From CAZBWS01 sp964495705 (GTDB lineage: Bacteria > Pseudomonadota > Gammaproteobacteria > HTCC5015), in contig CAZBWS010000003.1 of the NCBI GenBank assembly GCA_964495705.1, positions 35,752 through 99,751 of the forward strand: 64,000 nucleotides of DNA, in the 5' to 3' direction. A model generated the notes under the pieces. It had not been told where the DNA came from and searched no databases. It was given only the letters and a program-made list of their open reading frames with translations. Shown here piece by piece: positions 1 through 7,858 of the stretch (its first letter is position 1; each line of letters starts with the position of its first letter). The position numbers and the translations under genes were made by a program.

Positions 1-740
1 CAACAGCCGTTAACTTGGCAGCCTCCTTGGCGGCAACCAAGCGAAAAGTATTGCTAGTGGATTTAGACCCGCAAGGTAATGCGACGATGGCATCAAGTGT
101 TAATAAACATGAGTTAGAAAACTCCGCTTGTGAAGTATTGTTGAATGAGTGCGAAATTAACGAAGCCATTGTTAAAACGGAAGTTGGGTATGATGTTATC
201 GGTGCCAATGACGAGTTGACTGCAGCTGAAGTGGCTCTAATGAATGAGTTGGCCCGCGAGCAGCGCATGAAGATGCAATTGGAAAAAGTGCGCGGCCAAT
301 ATGAATACGTCATCATCGACTGCCCGCCTTCTTTGAATATGCTGACCTTAAATGCACTAGTGGCGGCGACCAGTATTTTGATTCCTATGCAGTGCGAGTA
401 CTTTGCTCTGGAAGGACTATCCGCATTGATGCAAACCATCGAAAATGTAAAGAAGTCAGTTAACCCCGCACTAGAAATAGAAGGGGTTTTACGCACTATG
501 TACGACCCGCGCAATAATTTGGCGGTAGATGTATCTAGCCAGTTATCCGAATATTTTGACGATAAGCTTTATCGCACAATTATTCCGCGCAATGTACGTT
601 TGGCCGAAGCGCCGTCTCACGGATTACCCGCACTGCAATACGATAAAACCTCTCGTGGTGCATTAGCTTATTTGGCATTGGCGGGTGAGATATTGCGTAA
701 AGATGCGCAGGCTAGACAGCAGGCGACTGCGGCTGCATAA
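1..740 (+). CDS. parA: ParA chromosome partitioning ATPase (5' end outside window)
   Basis: ParA/Soj is the ATPase that, with ParB and parS sites, positions replicated chromosome origins on the nucleoid. The frame is open from the first base: codons before position 15 read TAVNLAAS, which in the family follows the Walker A lysine motif KGGVGKTT, so that motif lies just upstream of the window. Visible are the LLVDLDPQGNAT segment (switch I/Walker A'), YVIIDCPPSLNMLTLNAL (Walker B) and the usual C-terminal helices. Internal TTG/ATG codons after position 15 should not be taken as the start. It is followed 83 bp later by parB, the normal partner. Identification is firm; only about 15 to 25 N-terminal residues are missing. 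Confidence 0.96.
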   Translation, partial: TAVNLAASLAATKRKVLLVDLDPQGNATMASSVNKHELENSACEVLLNECEINEAIVKTEVGYDVIGANDELTAAEVALMNELAREQRMKMQLEKVRGQYEYVIIDCPPSLNMLTLNALVAATSILIPMQCEYFALEGLSALMQTIENVKKSVNPALEIEGVLRTMYDPRNNLAVDVSSQLSEYFDDKLYRTIIPRNVRLAEAPSHGLPALQYDKTSRGALAYLALAGEILRKDAQARQQATAAA

Positions 741-750
741 AATATTAAAT

Positions 751-796
751 ATTACGGATAGGCTGAAAACAATTTCTATTGCCAGCCTATTCGCAT
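751..796. repeat. Degenerate copy of the ATGCGGATAGGCTG palindrome between parA and parB
   Basis: The left arm reads ATTACGGATAGGCTG (751-765) and the right arm CAGCCTATTCGCAT (783-796), separated by 17 nt. The arms are inverted copies with a few mismatches, able to form a hairpin in the parA-parB intergenic RNA. The core matches the cleaner copies at 2454-2485 and 15083-15115, so I treat it as a decayed member of the same dispersed family. Confidence 0.6.
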
Positions 797-823
797 ACAA
801 GCAAAAATTAAAAGAGAAGTAAC

Positions 824-1689
824 ATGGCATCAGCAAAACGCCCAGGGCTAGGTCGAGGACTCGACGCATTATTGGCAGGATCAAAAGCGGTAGAAAGTAG
901 CAATGAACCCGTTGTTGATAATGCTGCAGGGGATCAGCTTAAAACGATTCCTGTTGACCGCATCATGCGCGGTACTTATCAGCCACGTCGCCACTTTGAG
1001 CAAGAAGCGCTAGAAGAGTTGGCGGACTCTATTCGTGAGCAGGGCGTATTGCAGCCTATCGTTGTTCGCCAAATTGGTGACAAATACGAAATTATTGCCG
1101 GTGAGCGCCGCTGGCGTGCTACGCAAATTGCAGGCATCGACGATATACCTGCAGTTATTAAAAAATTAGATGATCAAGCTGCTGCCGCTGCTGCGTTGAT
1201 TGAGAATATTCAGCGTGAAAACCTAAACCCGCTGGAAGAATCACAAGCCCTACAGCGCTTGATCGACGAATTCGATTTAACCCATCAAGAAGTTGCACAA
1301 GCGGTCGGTCGTTCGCGCACGGGTGTAACTAATTTATTACGTTTATTAGAGCTACCCGAAGATGTTAAAAAGCTAGTTGACGAAGGCAAGCTCAGTATGG
1401 GCCATGCTCGTGCGATATTGGGATTACCGTCAGATCAACAGTCCAGCGCTGCTCGTGAAGTAGTGGCTAAGGGTTTGTCTGTTCGCGAATGTGAAAAGTT
1501 GGTTAAAGCACTACAGGGCAAAAGCGCGGATGGTGCGAAAATGGCCGCGAAGAAAACGGATCCAAATATCGTTGCCTTGGAAAAAGATCTAGCGGATAAA
1601 TTAATGGCTAGCGTTTCCGTTCAGCACGGAAGTGGCGGTAAAGGGAAGCTAGTGATTAGCTATAGTAGCTTGGATGAGTTGGATGGGAT
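824..1689 (+). CDS. parB: ParB chromosome partitioning protein (3' end lost in gap)
   Basis: ParB/Spo0J binds parS sites, spreads as a CTP-dependent clamp and stimulates ParA. The N-terminus MASAKRPGLGRGLDALL is the classical ParA-interacting segment. The ParB/Srx nuclease-like domain carries YQPRRHFE and the GERRWRAT motif around residues 47-105. The helix-turn-helix follows (THQEVAQAVGRSRTGVTNLLRLLELP), then GHARAILGL and the C-terminal dimerisation region ending KLVISYSSLDELDGI at the run of N. Family members stop a handful of residues after this motif, so only about 5 to 10 codons are missing. An AGAGAAG ribosome binding site precedes the ATG at 824. A start-to-stop reading through the N run is an artefact. 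Confidence 0.95.
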
Positions 1690-1789
1690 NNNNNNNNNNN
1701 NNNNNNNNNNNNNNNNNNNNNNNNNNNNNNNNNNNNNNNNNNNNNNNNNNNNNNNNNNNNNNNNNNNNNNNNNNNNNNNNNNNNNNNNN
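1690..1789. other. Assembly gap of 100 N
   Basis: Exactly 100 N, the conventional placeholder for a gap of unknown length. It removes the parB stop codon and whatever separates parB from the toxin-antitoxin promoter that starts at once on the other side. Confidence 0.99.
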
Positions 1790-1792
1790 CAT

Positions 1793-1823
1793 TTGACAAA
1801 AGTATAACCCGAGTTATACTTTT
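1793..1823 (+). promoter_or_regulatory. Promoter and operator palindrome of the toxin-antitoxin module (leaderless)
   Basis: A consensus -35 TTGACA (1793-1798), a 16-nt spacer and a near-consensus -10 TATACT (1815-1820) place transcription start at about 1827, which is the A of the antitoxin ATG. A perfect inverted repeat, AAAAGTATAAC (1798-1808) and GTTATACTTTT (1813-1823), fills the spacer and covers the -10. This is the expected position for an autorepression operator bound by the ribbon-helix-helix antitoxin. No Shine-Dalgarno sequence precedes the ATG. Confidence 0.75.
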
Positions 1824-1826
1824 AAC

Positions 1827-2063
1827 ATGAAAACAGCAATATCCATCCCCGACTCCATCTTCCAAATGGCCGAAGCCATGGCTGGCGAGCTTAAGCTTTC
1901 CCGCAGCGAGCTATTCACCCGCGCAGTAGAAGAATACATTGAGAAGTATAAATACAGCGGCGTCACTGAATCTTTAAATGCGGTTTATAAAATAGAAGGC
2001 GAAGGCTTAGACTCTGCACTATCTGATATGCAGACGAGTTCTATAGACCAAGAAGAATGGTAA
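1827..2063 (+). CDS. Ribbon-helix-helix antitoxin of a PemK/MazF-type module
   Basis: A 78-residue acidic protein. The N-terminal 45 residues (MKTAISIPDSIFQMAEAMA, then LSRSELFTRAVEEYIEKY) have the pattern of a MetJ/Arc/CopG ribbon-helix-helix DNA-binding domain. The C-terminal 30 residues are acidic and probably disordered (ending SSIDQEEW), the usual toxin-neutralising tail. The stop codon overlaps the start of the toxin gene by 7 nt (2057-2063), so the two are translationally coupled. The palindromic operator over its promoter fits autoregulation. The family assignment rests on pattern and partner rather than on a named homologue. Confidence 0.85.
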   Translation: MKTAISIPDSIFQMAEAMAGELKLSRSELFTRAVEEYIEKYKYSGVTESLNAVYKIEGEGLDSALSDMQTSSIDQEEW

Positions 2064-2398
2064 AACGCGGCGAAATTTGGTGGGCTTGTTTAGAGTCGCC
2101 CCGTGGTTCGGGGCCAGGCTATCGCCGCCCTGTTGTGGTCGCATCGGCAAATGAGTTTAATCAGAGTTTAATTCAAACAGTTACCGTTGTTGTCATCACA
2201 TCTAATTTACGTTTAGTGGATGCGCCGGGAAACTTTAAGCTCAGTAAAAAAGCCAGCAGCTTAGCAAAAGATTCTGTGGTGAATGTGTCGCAGCTGCTTA
2301 CCTTGGATAAGCAGTTTTTGACAGAAAAAGCGGGGTGTCTAAATGCAAAACTGCAGCGAGACTTGGATGCTGGGCTGAAATTGGCACTCAATCTGTAG
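2057..2398 (+). CDS. PemK/MazF-family mRNA interferase toxin
   Basis: A 113-residue protein starting VKRGEIWWACLESPRGSGPGYRRPVVVAS. This is the signature of MazF/PemK/CcdB-fold endoribonucleases: the G-E-I-W beta strand, the GxGYRRP loop with the catalytic arginine, and later VVVITSNLRL, DSVVNVSQLLTLDK. Such toxins cleave mRNA at short recognition sequences when the labile antitoxin is lost. It overlaps the antitoxin by 7 nt (ATGGTAA). Its TAG stop lies inside the left arm of a REPIN-like palindrome, so the last codons border a mobile repeat. The module sits between parB and atpI, positions that are adjacent in many related genomes, which suggests acquisition. Confidence 0.9.
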   Translation: MVKRGEIWWACLESPRGSGPGYRRPVVVASANEFNQSLIQTVTVVVITSNLRLVDAPGNFKLSKKASSLAKDSVVNVSQLLTLDKQFLTEKAGCLNAKLQRDLDAGLKLALNL

Positions 2399-2453
2399 GA
2401 GCCGTTTGCAACGGCGAATATTGATAAAACCGCCGTTGCAAACGGCTCCTACA
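2394..2453. repeat. REPIN-like inverted pair of REP palindromes
   Basis: Two perfect 23-nt arms (2394-2416 and 2431-2453) in inverted orientation around a 14-nt loop. Each arm is itself a small palindrome (GCCGTT-TGC-AACGGC) headed by the tetranucleotide GTAG (2395-2398), mirrored as CTAC at 2449-2452. A GTAG head plus palindrome, paired head-out, is the layout of REPINs mobilised by RAYT transposases. It covers the toxin stop codon and may also serve as a terminator. No RAYT gene is in this window. Confidence 0.75.
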
Positions 2454-2485
2454 ATGCGGATAGGCTACCAGTAGCCTATCCGTAT
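2454..2485. repeat. ATGCGGATAGGCTAC palindrome
   Basis: Arms ATGCGGATAGGCTAC (2454-2468) and GTAGCCTATCCGTAT (2471-2485) pair with one mismatch around a 2-nt centre. It abuts the REPIN and lies between the convergent toxin and DsbA-like genes, where it could act as a bidirectional terminator-like hairpin. The core is shared with the copies at 15083, 43233, 52232, 53927 and 57451. Confidence 0.75.
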
Positions 2486-2492
2486 ATAAAAG

Positions 2493-3176
2493 TTAAATAC
2501 CCTGCTCTATTATATAGTTAGCAACTTCCATTATTTCTGTAGATGACCTAGTCGCTTTATTTTGAATCTGATATTTGCCGTTCACAATTACCGTAGGTGT
2601 ACTGCGGATCTCACCTTGCTTCATTAGCTTCTCTGCTAGCTCTAGCTGGCCTTCTACTTGGAAAGACTTTAGTTGCTTCTCAAAAGTTTCATTGTTCATG
2701 CCGTGTCTAGCAAATACAGCGGCGAATGCAGCTTGTTGCTTAAGCATATCTTTTTCAGCACGCAGAGCCGTAACTACTTTAAATAACTCGGCATGTACGG
2801 CGGCAGCTTTGATATTCATCGTTTCAGCAATGAAGTACAGTTTTGCATGCAGCTTCATGGGCTCGTTCCAAATGGCGGGTGACTTTTTCAAAATGGTATT
2901 GAAAGGCTTGTTGGACTGCCATTTTTTTAATACAGGTTCAAAGTTTTCACAGTGGGGGCAGCCGTACCAGAAAAATTCAGTGACAACGTTTTGTGTGCCT
3001 TTAGGCTCAAAGGGATCGGATAATTTAGTAAAGTGCGTTCCTATACGATAACTGATGCCAGTTTTACTAGATTGCGGGCTCTTCGAGTTGCTTGTACTTG
3101 TTGAACTGCTTTCACTGCAAGCGCTAGTGACTAGGGCAAATGTAGAGATTAAGAGAAGTGATAAAAGCGTTTTCAT
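2493..3176 (-). CDS. DsbA-like thiol:disulfide oxidoreductase, possibly a lipoprotein
   Basis: Periplasmic DsbA-type proteins oxidise cysteine pairs in exported proteins. After a signal sequence (MKTLLSLLLISTFALVTSAC) and a Ser/Thr-rich linker comes a thioredoxin fold with active site CPHC (about residues 73-76) in FFWYGCPHC, an inserted helical domain, and the cis-proline strand RSTPTVIVNG. CPHC is the same dipeptide as in E. coli DsbA. TSAC with Cys20 could be a loose lipobox, so outer-membrane or inner-membrane anchoring is possible. I chose ATG at 3176 because GAGG lies 6 to 7 nt upstream; an in-frame ATG at 3188 has no such site. It is convergent with the toxin gene and divergent from atpI. 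Confidence 0.88.
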   Translation of the reverse strand: MKTLLSLLLISTFALVTSACSESSSTSTSNSKSPQSSKTGISYRIGTHFTKLSDPFEPKGTQNVVTEFFWYGCPHCENFEPVLKKWQSNKPFNTILKKSPAIWNEPMKLHAKLYFIAETMNIKAAAVHAELFKVVTALRAEKDMLKQQAAFAAVFARHGMNNETFEKQLKSFQVEGQLELAEKLMKQGEIRSTPTVIVNGKYQIQNKATRSSTEIMEVANYIIEQGI

Positions 3177-3540
3177 GGTTGACCTCATTTTTGTATGGAC
3201 AGACGATAATGCGCCCTAGACTGAAAGTCGAGTTTTGAGGCAGAATTTGCATAGAAATTTTACTTTTAGGGGTATAGCCAAATAAAAAACCAATACTTAG
3301 CATTAATAATTCCTTTAAGGTGGCGTGCTTTTATATCTATATATATAAGTGTATGGAATCAAATATAAGCTACAATACTAATTGTAGTACCTGTAGAGAT
3401 GCTGGAACACAACTTGTGGTATAAAAAGCCACTTTATACAAAATACCTTAGAGTGGCCTATCAGCATTGCTTTACGTCATAAGAATCATTATAATTCGCG
3501 CCGCTTAGATTGTGTGTATTACACAAGCTTTAGGAAGTTT
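3177..3540. promoter_or_regulatory. Intergenic region between dsbA-like gene and atpI, with the atp promoter
   Basis: A 364-nt non-coding stretch. A good promoter for atpI is visible: -35 TTGCTT (3467-3472), 17-nt spacer, -10 TATAAT (3490-3495), followed directly by TCGCGCC. Transcription would start near 3502, about 39 nt before the atpI ATG. An inverted repeat CTACAAT-ACTA-ATTGTAG (3370-3387) is operator-like. A second GATAATGCGCC element lies at 3205-3215 on the + strand. The rest is AT-rich and I see no further gene in it. Confidence 0.7.
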
Positions 3541-3903
3541 ATGACGCTTATCAGCCGAGAATTGCTGGCAGTTTTGTTAGCAAAAGTAGCAATTACGATT
3601 ATTGCTATATTTATTTCGGGCTGGATTGTTGGTGCCAATGGTGCATTAGCGGCAGCGGTCGGTGGACTTATTTCTATCGCGAATGTTTTATATTACACCT
3701 TTCGAGTTTTGCGAACGACTACGCAGGATACAGACACAGTCTATATCCGCGGACTGATGAGAACTCAGCTGTCCAAATATGCGTTTAGTACAGTGTTTTT
3801 ATTTATTGCACTGGGTCTGTTCAAGCTAGCAGTAGTGCCCTTAATTGGCACGTTTGTGGTAACACAGATTGCTTATTTTTTTGTATTAGCAACTAGAGAT
3901 TAA
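3541..3903 (+). CDS. atpI: ATP synthase protein I
   Basis: AtpI is a small inner-membrane protein thought to help assemble the c-ring. The product (about 120 residues) has four hydrophobic segments, including ISGWIVGANGALAAAVGGLISIANVLYY, the glycine/alanine-rich pair typical of the family, and a C-terminal pair ending FFVLATRD. I chose ATG 3541, preceded by AGGAAG at 5 nt spacing, over an in-frame GTG at 3514. It is the first gene of the atp operon, 2 nt before atpB. Confidence 0.88.
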   Translation: MTLISRELLAVLLAKVAITIIAIFISGWIVGANGALAAAVGGLISIANVLYYTFRVLRTTTQDTDTVYIRGLMRTQLSKYAFSTVFLFIALGLFKLAVVPLIGTFVVTQIAYFFVLATRD

Positions 3904-3905
3904 AA

Positions 3906-4751
3906 ATGGCAGCAGGCGGCGAATTAACTCCCACTGGTTATATCTCTCACCACCTTACTAATATGGGTGCGTGTTACGATACTAACGGTCACATGCACGT
4001 TGGTGACTGTACTGATGCAGGCTTTTGGAGCTTGAATCTAGATACAATGGGCTGGTCTATTGCTCTAGGTATACTATTTTGTTTTGTTTTACGTCGCGCT
4101 GCGGTTAAGGCCACATCGGGCGTCCCCAACGGCATTATGATGAATATTGCCGAAATGCTGGTTGAGTTTGTAAATAACCAAGTCGGCGAAATCTATCACG
4201 GTAACAGCAAAATCATTCGCCCCTTGGCGCTAACGATCTTTGTATGGGTTCTATTGTGGAACACCATGGATTTGGTTCCTGTTGACCTAATCCCTGCCCT
4301 ATCGGCTTGGTTCTTTGAAGATGCGACTGGCTTATTTGCTGCGGGTCACTCTTATATGAAGGTTGTGCCTTCTACTGACTTAAGCGCACCAATGGCACTG
4401 GGTGTTACGGTGATGTTGCTGGTCTTTTTCTTCAATATTAAAAGTAAGGGCTTTGGCGGCTTCGCTAAGGAATTGCTTACTGCTCCATTTGGTCCTTGGT
4501 TCGCGCCAGCCAACGTAGCTTTACGTATTGTTGAAGAGATTGCTCGCCCGGTTTCATTGGGGCTGCGACTATTCGGTAACATGTATGCAGGTGAGTTAGT
4601 ATTCCTATTGATTGCTCTAGTTCCTTGGGGCTTTCAGTGGACGATGAGTGTGCCGTGGGCCATTCTTCACATTTTAGTTATTACGCTTCAGGCTTTCTTA
4701 TTCATGGTATTAACGATCATGTATTTAAGCTTGGCTGAAGATAGCCACTAG
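3906..4751 (+). CDS. atpB: ATP synthase F0 subunit a
   Basis: Subunit a forms the proton half-channels against the c-ring in the inner membrane. The protein has 281 residues and multiple membrane helices. The conserved helix ARPVSLGLRLFGNMYAGELVF carries the essential arginine, and the C-terminal LQAFLFMVLTIMYLSLA is typical. It has a longer N-terminal, cysteine- and histidine-containing leader (YDTNGHMHVGDCTDAGFWSLN) like Pseudomonas-type subunits. Start ATG 3906 lies 2 nt after the atpI stop. Confidence 0.97.
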   Translation: MAAGGELTPTGYISHHLTNMGACYDTNGHMHVGDCTDAGFWSLNLDTMGWSIALGILFCFVLRRAAVKATSGVPNGIMMNIAEMLVEFVNNQVGEIYHGNSKIIRPLALTIFVWVLLWNTMDLVPVDLIPALSAWFFEDATGLFAAGHSYMKVVPSTDLSAPMALGVTVMLLVFFFNIKSKGFGGFAKELLTAPFGPWFAPANVALRIVEEIARPVSLGLRLFGNMYAGELVFLLIALVPWGFQWTMSVPWAILHILVITLQAFLFMVLTIMYLSLAEDSH

Positions 4752-4868
4752 TAAGGCTGAGTATGGTGGCATTGCCGCCAACTCAAATTACTAAAAGTTT
4801 ACCGGTGGTTAACCCCGCCATTTTTGAAGTTTTTTAATCTGTAAAATTATTTGCTTTTGGAGGCAATC

Positions 4869-5138
4869 ATGGTTGAACAAATCGCTCAAATTCAATCTTT
4901 CGCGATCGTTGGTGTTGGTATCGCTTTGGCATTCGCTGCTATCGGTGCTTGTCTAGGAATAGGTATCCTAGCGGGTAAGTTCATGGAAGGCGCGGCGCGT
5001 CAGCCAGAAGTTATGAACGACCTACAAACTAAGTTCTTGATCGCTGCTGGTCTTATCGATGCCGTATTCTTCGTAGTTGTTGGTATGTTTGCATTGATCG
5101 TATTTGCTAACCCTCTTCTATCTGCCGTTCAAGGTTAA
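4869..5138 (+). CDS. atpE: ATP synthase F0 subunit c
   Basis: Subunit c forms the rotating proteolipid ring. The 89-residue product is a two-helix hairpin: AIGACLGIGILAGKFMEGAARQPE gives the first helix and the polar loop with the conserved R-Q-P. The second helix AAGLIDAVFFVVVGMF carries the ion-binding aspartate. The helix lacks the Na+-binding signature, so proton coupling is expected. ATG 4869 is chosen because GGAGG precedes it at 5 nt; an upstream TTG at 4851 lacks a ribosome site. Confidence 0.97.
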   Translation: MVEQIAQIQSFAIVGVGIALAFAAIGACLGIGILAGKFMEGAARQPEVMNDLQTKFLIAAGLIDAVFFVVVGMFALIVFANPLLSAVQG

Positions 5139-5183
5139 TAGAGTCGAGTCGCAAATTTTAACCCTCGCAACTAGGAGGTCCAC

Positions 5184-5654
5184 GTGAGCATAACGCTAAC
5201 ACTTATTGGGCAGATGATTGCTTTTGCAATTTTTGTACTGTTCACTTACAAGTTTGTATGGCCGCCAATCATTGAAGCAATTGATGAGCGCAAGCAAACA
5301 ATTGCAAATGGTTTGGCAGCAGCTGAACAGGGCGAAAAAGCCCAGGAAGAAGCTAAAGCAGAAGCTGAAAAGCTGATTGCTGAAGCACGTGCTCAAGCGG
5401 CTGAAATTGTTTCTCAAGCGCAGAAGCGCAGCAATGATATTGTTGATGAAGCCAAGACAACTGCGGTTGCCGAAGGTGATCGTCTTAAAGAAGCAGCTAA
5501 TTCTGAAATCCTTGCTGAAAAGAACAAGGCCAAAGAAGAGTTGCGTGGACAGGTTGTTTCTATCGCGATTGCAGGTGCCGAGCAGGTACTGCAACGTGAA
5601 ATTAACGCCGATACACACAAAGACGTGCTTGATAAATTTGTAGCGCAATTATAG
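5184..5654 (+). CDS. atpF: ATP synthase F0 subunit b
   Basis: Subunit b is the membrane-anchored coiled-coil stator linking F0 to delta and alpha. The 156-residue protein has one N-terminal membrane helix (LIGQMIAFAIFVLFTYKFVWPPI, the conserved VWPP) followed by a long, Ala/Glu/Lys-rich helix (EAKAEAEKLIAEARAQAAEI) that will form the dimeric stalk. Translation starts at GTG 5184, supported by AGGAGG 5 nt upstream; no ATG fits. It sits between atpE and atpH as in the standard order. Confidence 0.96.
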   Translation: MSITLTLIGQMIAFAIFVLFTYKFVWPPIIEAIDERKQTIANGLAAAEQGEKAQEEAKAEAEKLIAEARAQAAEIVSQAQKRSNDIVDEAKTTAVAEGDRLKEAANSEILAEKNKAKEELRGQVVSIAIAGAEQVLQREINADTHKDVLDKFVAQL

Positions 5655-5678
5655 CCGACGAACATAGGTCTGAGTTAA

Positions 5679-6212
5679 ATGTCTGAAATCACCACAGCTA
5701 GGCCCTACGCCAAAGCAGTTTTTGAGCTGGCGGATGCGGATAAAAGTTATGGCCAGTGGGCTGACAGCTTGCAGTTTTTAGCTGCTGTTGCCAGTGACCC
5801 ACAGGTTACGGCTTTATTTTCAACGCCCTCTTTGCGTAGCGAAGAGCGTGGCGAAGCTTTTTTAAAGCTTTGCGAAGGTAATGTTGATGACAAGGCTGCG
5901 AACTTTGTTCGTATTCTGGCGGAAAATAACCGTCTACCTTTGCTGCCCTCGATTGCTGAGCTTTATAAAGAACTTAGTGATGAAGCGCAAAACATCGTTG
6001 ACGCGACGGTCAGTAGTGCTTTTGAAATCACTGCCGATCAGCAAGAAGCTATTCAGAAGGCACTGAGTGCTAAACTGAATAAAACTATTAAAGTCACCGG
6101 CATTGTCGATGAGTCTTTGATGGGCGGTATTGTAATTCGCGCTGGCGATATGGTGATTGACGGTTCTATTCAAAACCGCATTGCTCAGCTGGCTGGCGAA
6201 CTAGTCAAATAG
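5679..6212 (+). CDS. atpH: ATP synthase F1 subunit delta
   Basis: Subunit delta caps F1 and joins it to the b stalk. The 177-residue protein begins EITTARPYAKAVFELA, the family N-terminal signature, and contains FVRILAENNRLPLLPSI and the C-terminal GGIVIRAGDMVIDGSIQNRIAQLAGEL typical of OSCP/delta. It lies 24 nt after atpF and 75 nt before atpA. Confidence 0.96.
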   Translation: MSEITTARPYAKAVFELADADKSYGQWADSLQFLAAVASDPQVTALFSTPSLRSEERGEAFLKLCEGNVDDKAANFVRILAENNRLPLLPSIAELYKELSDEAQNIVDATVSSAFEITADQQEAIQKALSAKLNKTIKVTGIVDESLMGGIVIRAGDMVIDGSIQNRIAQLAGELVK

Positions 6213-6287
6213 TTTAAAAAATTAGTTAATCGCCACCCTTTGGTGAGCACGAGATAGACCCAGGCCGAGTAGGCCATAGGAGAAGAG

Positions 6288-7829
6288 ATGCAACTGAATC
6301 CATCAGAAATCAGTGACTTGATTAAACAGCGTATCGAGAATTTCGACGGTGATAGTCAAGCACGTAGCGAAGGTACTATCGTTAGTGTTAACGACGGTAT
6401 TGTTCGTATACACGGCTTAGCTGATGTTATGCAAGGTGAGATGATTGAGCTCCCTGGTAATACATTTGGCCTAGCACTTAACTTAGAGCAAGACTCTGTA
6501 GGTGCGGTAGTACTTGGTAAAGCAGACGACCTTGCTGAAGGTGATATTGCTCGTTGTACGGGTCGTATTCTAGAAGTTCCTACTGGACCTGAGTTATTGG
6601 GTCGCGTAGTGAATGCACTAGGTGAACCAATTGACGGCAAAGGCCCAATCGAAACGAAGACTACCTCTCCACTAGAGCGTTTGGCTCCTGGTGTGATTGA
6701 GCGTCAATCAGTTGATGAGCCAGTTCAGACTGGTATCAAGGCGATTGATGCAATGGTGCCAATCGGCCGCGGTCAGCGTGAGCTAATTATTGGTGACCGT
6801 CAGACAGGTAAAACTGCTGTAGCGATTGACGCGATTATCAACCAAAAAGACACAGGCGTTAAGTGTGTGTATGTTGCGATCGGTCAAAAGCAGTCATCTA
6901 TCTCTAACGTTGTTCGCAAGTTAGAAGAGCATGGCGCACTAGAAAATACAATCGTTGTTGCGGCCGGCGCGTCTGACCCAGCAATCATGTTGTTCTTGGC
7001 AGCCTATACTGGCTGTGCAATGGGCGAATACTACCGTGACCGCGGTGAAGATGCTTTGATCGTTTATGATGATCTTTCTAAGCAAGCGGTTGCTTATCGT
7101 CAGGTTTCTCTGCTTCTACGTCGTCCTCCAGGTCGTGAAGCATTCCCTGGTGATGTTTTCTACATCCACTCTCGTTTGCTAGAGCGTGCTTCTCGCATTA
7201 ATGCTGAAGAAGTTGAACGCCTAACGAATGGTGAAGTGAAAGGTAAGACGGGTTCTTTAACTGCGCTACCGATCATTGAAACACAGGGCGGCGACGTTTC
7301 TGCGTTCGTACCGACTAACGTAATTTCGATTACGGATGGCCAGATCTTCCTTGAGACTGACCTATTTAACTCAGGTATACGCCCTGCGATCAACGCGGGT
7401 CTTTCAGTATCACGTGTTGGTGGTTCTGCGCAGACTAAGATCATTAAGAAGTTGGGTTCTGGTATTCGTATCGCCCTAGCTCAGTATCGTGAATTAGCAG
7501 CGTTTGCTCAGTTTGCTTCTGATCTAGATGCGGCGACACGTGCTCAGCTAGAGCGTGGTCAGCGCGTAACAGAATTGATGAAGCAGCTTCAGTATTCACC
7601 TATGGCCGTTGCCGATATGGGTATTTCCTTGTTCGCCATTGAAAAAGGCTTTATGGATGATGTTGAGTTGAATAAAGTACTGGCTTTCGAAGCAGGTCTA
7701 TTGGAGCACTTCTCAGGTACTAATGCTGAGTTGCGCAACAAGATCAACGAGACAGGCGGCTACGACAAAGATATCGAAGCTGGCCTGACTAAAGTTGTTG
7801 AAGACTTTAAAGCCAACGGCGTCTATTAA
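6288..7829 (+). CDS. atpA: ATP synthase F1 subunit alpha
   Basis: The alpha subunit carries the regulatory nucleotide sites of the F1 hexamer. At 513 residues it has the usual bacterial length. MQLNPSEISDLIKQRI is the N-terminal delta-binding region, then the beta-barrel, the Walker A loop GDRQTGKTAVAIDAI (about residues 169-183), the DALIVYDDLSKQAVAYRQVSLLLRRPPGREAFPGDVFY segment with Walker B and the signature proline-rich loop, and a C-terminal helical domain. AGGAGAAG precedes the ATG. Confidence 0.98.
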   Translation: MQLNPSEISDLIKQRIENFDGDSQARSEGTIVSVNDGIVRIHGLADVMQGEMIELPGNTFGLALNLEQDSVGAVVLGKADDLAEGDIARCTGRILEVPTGPELLGRVVNALGEPIDGKGPIETKTTSPLERLAPGVIERQSVDEPVQTGIKAIDAMVPIGRGQRELIIGDRQTGKTAVAIDAIINQKDTGVKCVYVAIGQKQSSISNVVRKLEEHGALENTIVVAAGASDPAIMLFLAAYTGCAMGEYYRDRGEDALIVYDDLSKQAVAYRQVSLLLRRPPGREAFPGDVFYIHSRLLERASRINAEEVERLTNGEVKGKTGSLTALPIIETQGGDVSAFVPTNVISITDGQIFLETDLFNSGIRPAINAGLSVSRVGGSAQTKIIKKLGSGIRIALAQYRELAAFAQFASDLDAATRAQLERGQRVTELMKQLQYSPMAVADMGISLFAIEKGFMDDVELNKVLAFEAGLLEHFSGTNAELRNKINETGGYDKDIEAGLTKVVEDFKANGVY

Positions 7830-7858
7830 TCTAAGTTTATTGGAAAAGGTAGGCACCT

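Noticed and set aside
1690..1807. parB reading through the N run to a stop at 1807
   Set aside because: The frame across N is arbitrary and the residues after it do not resemble a ParB C-terminus; they overlap the antitoxin promoter.
5196..5665. Long minus-strand ORFs opposite atpF
   Set aside because: They mirror the coiled-coil codon bias of atpF (low-complexity Cys/Phe/Leu) and have no start context.
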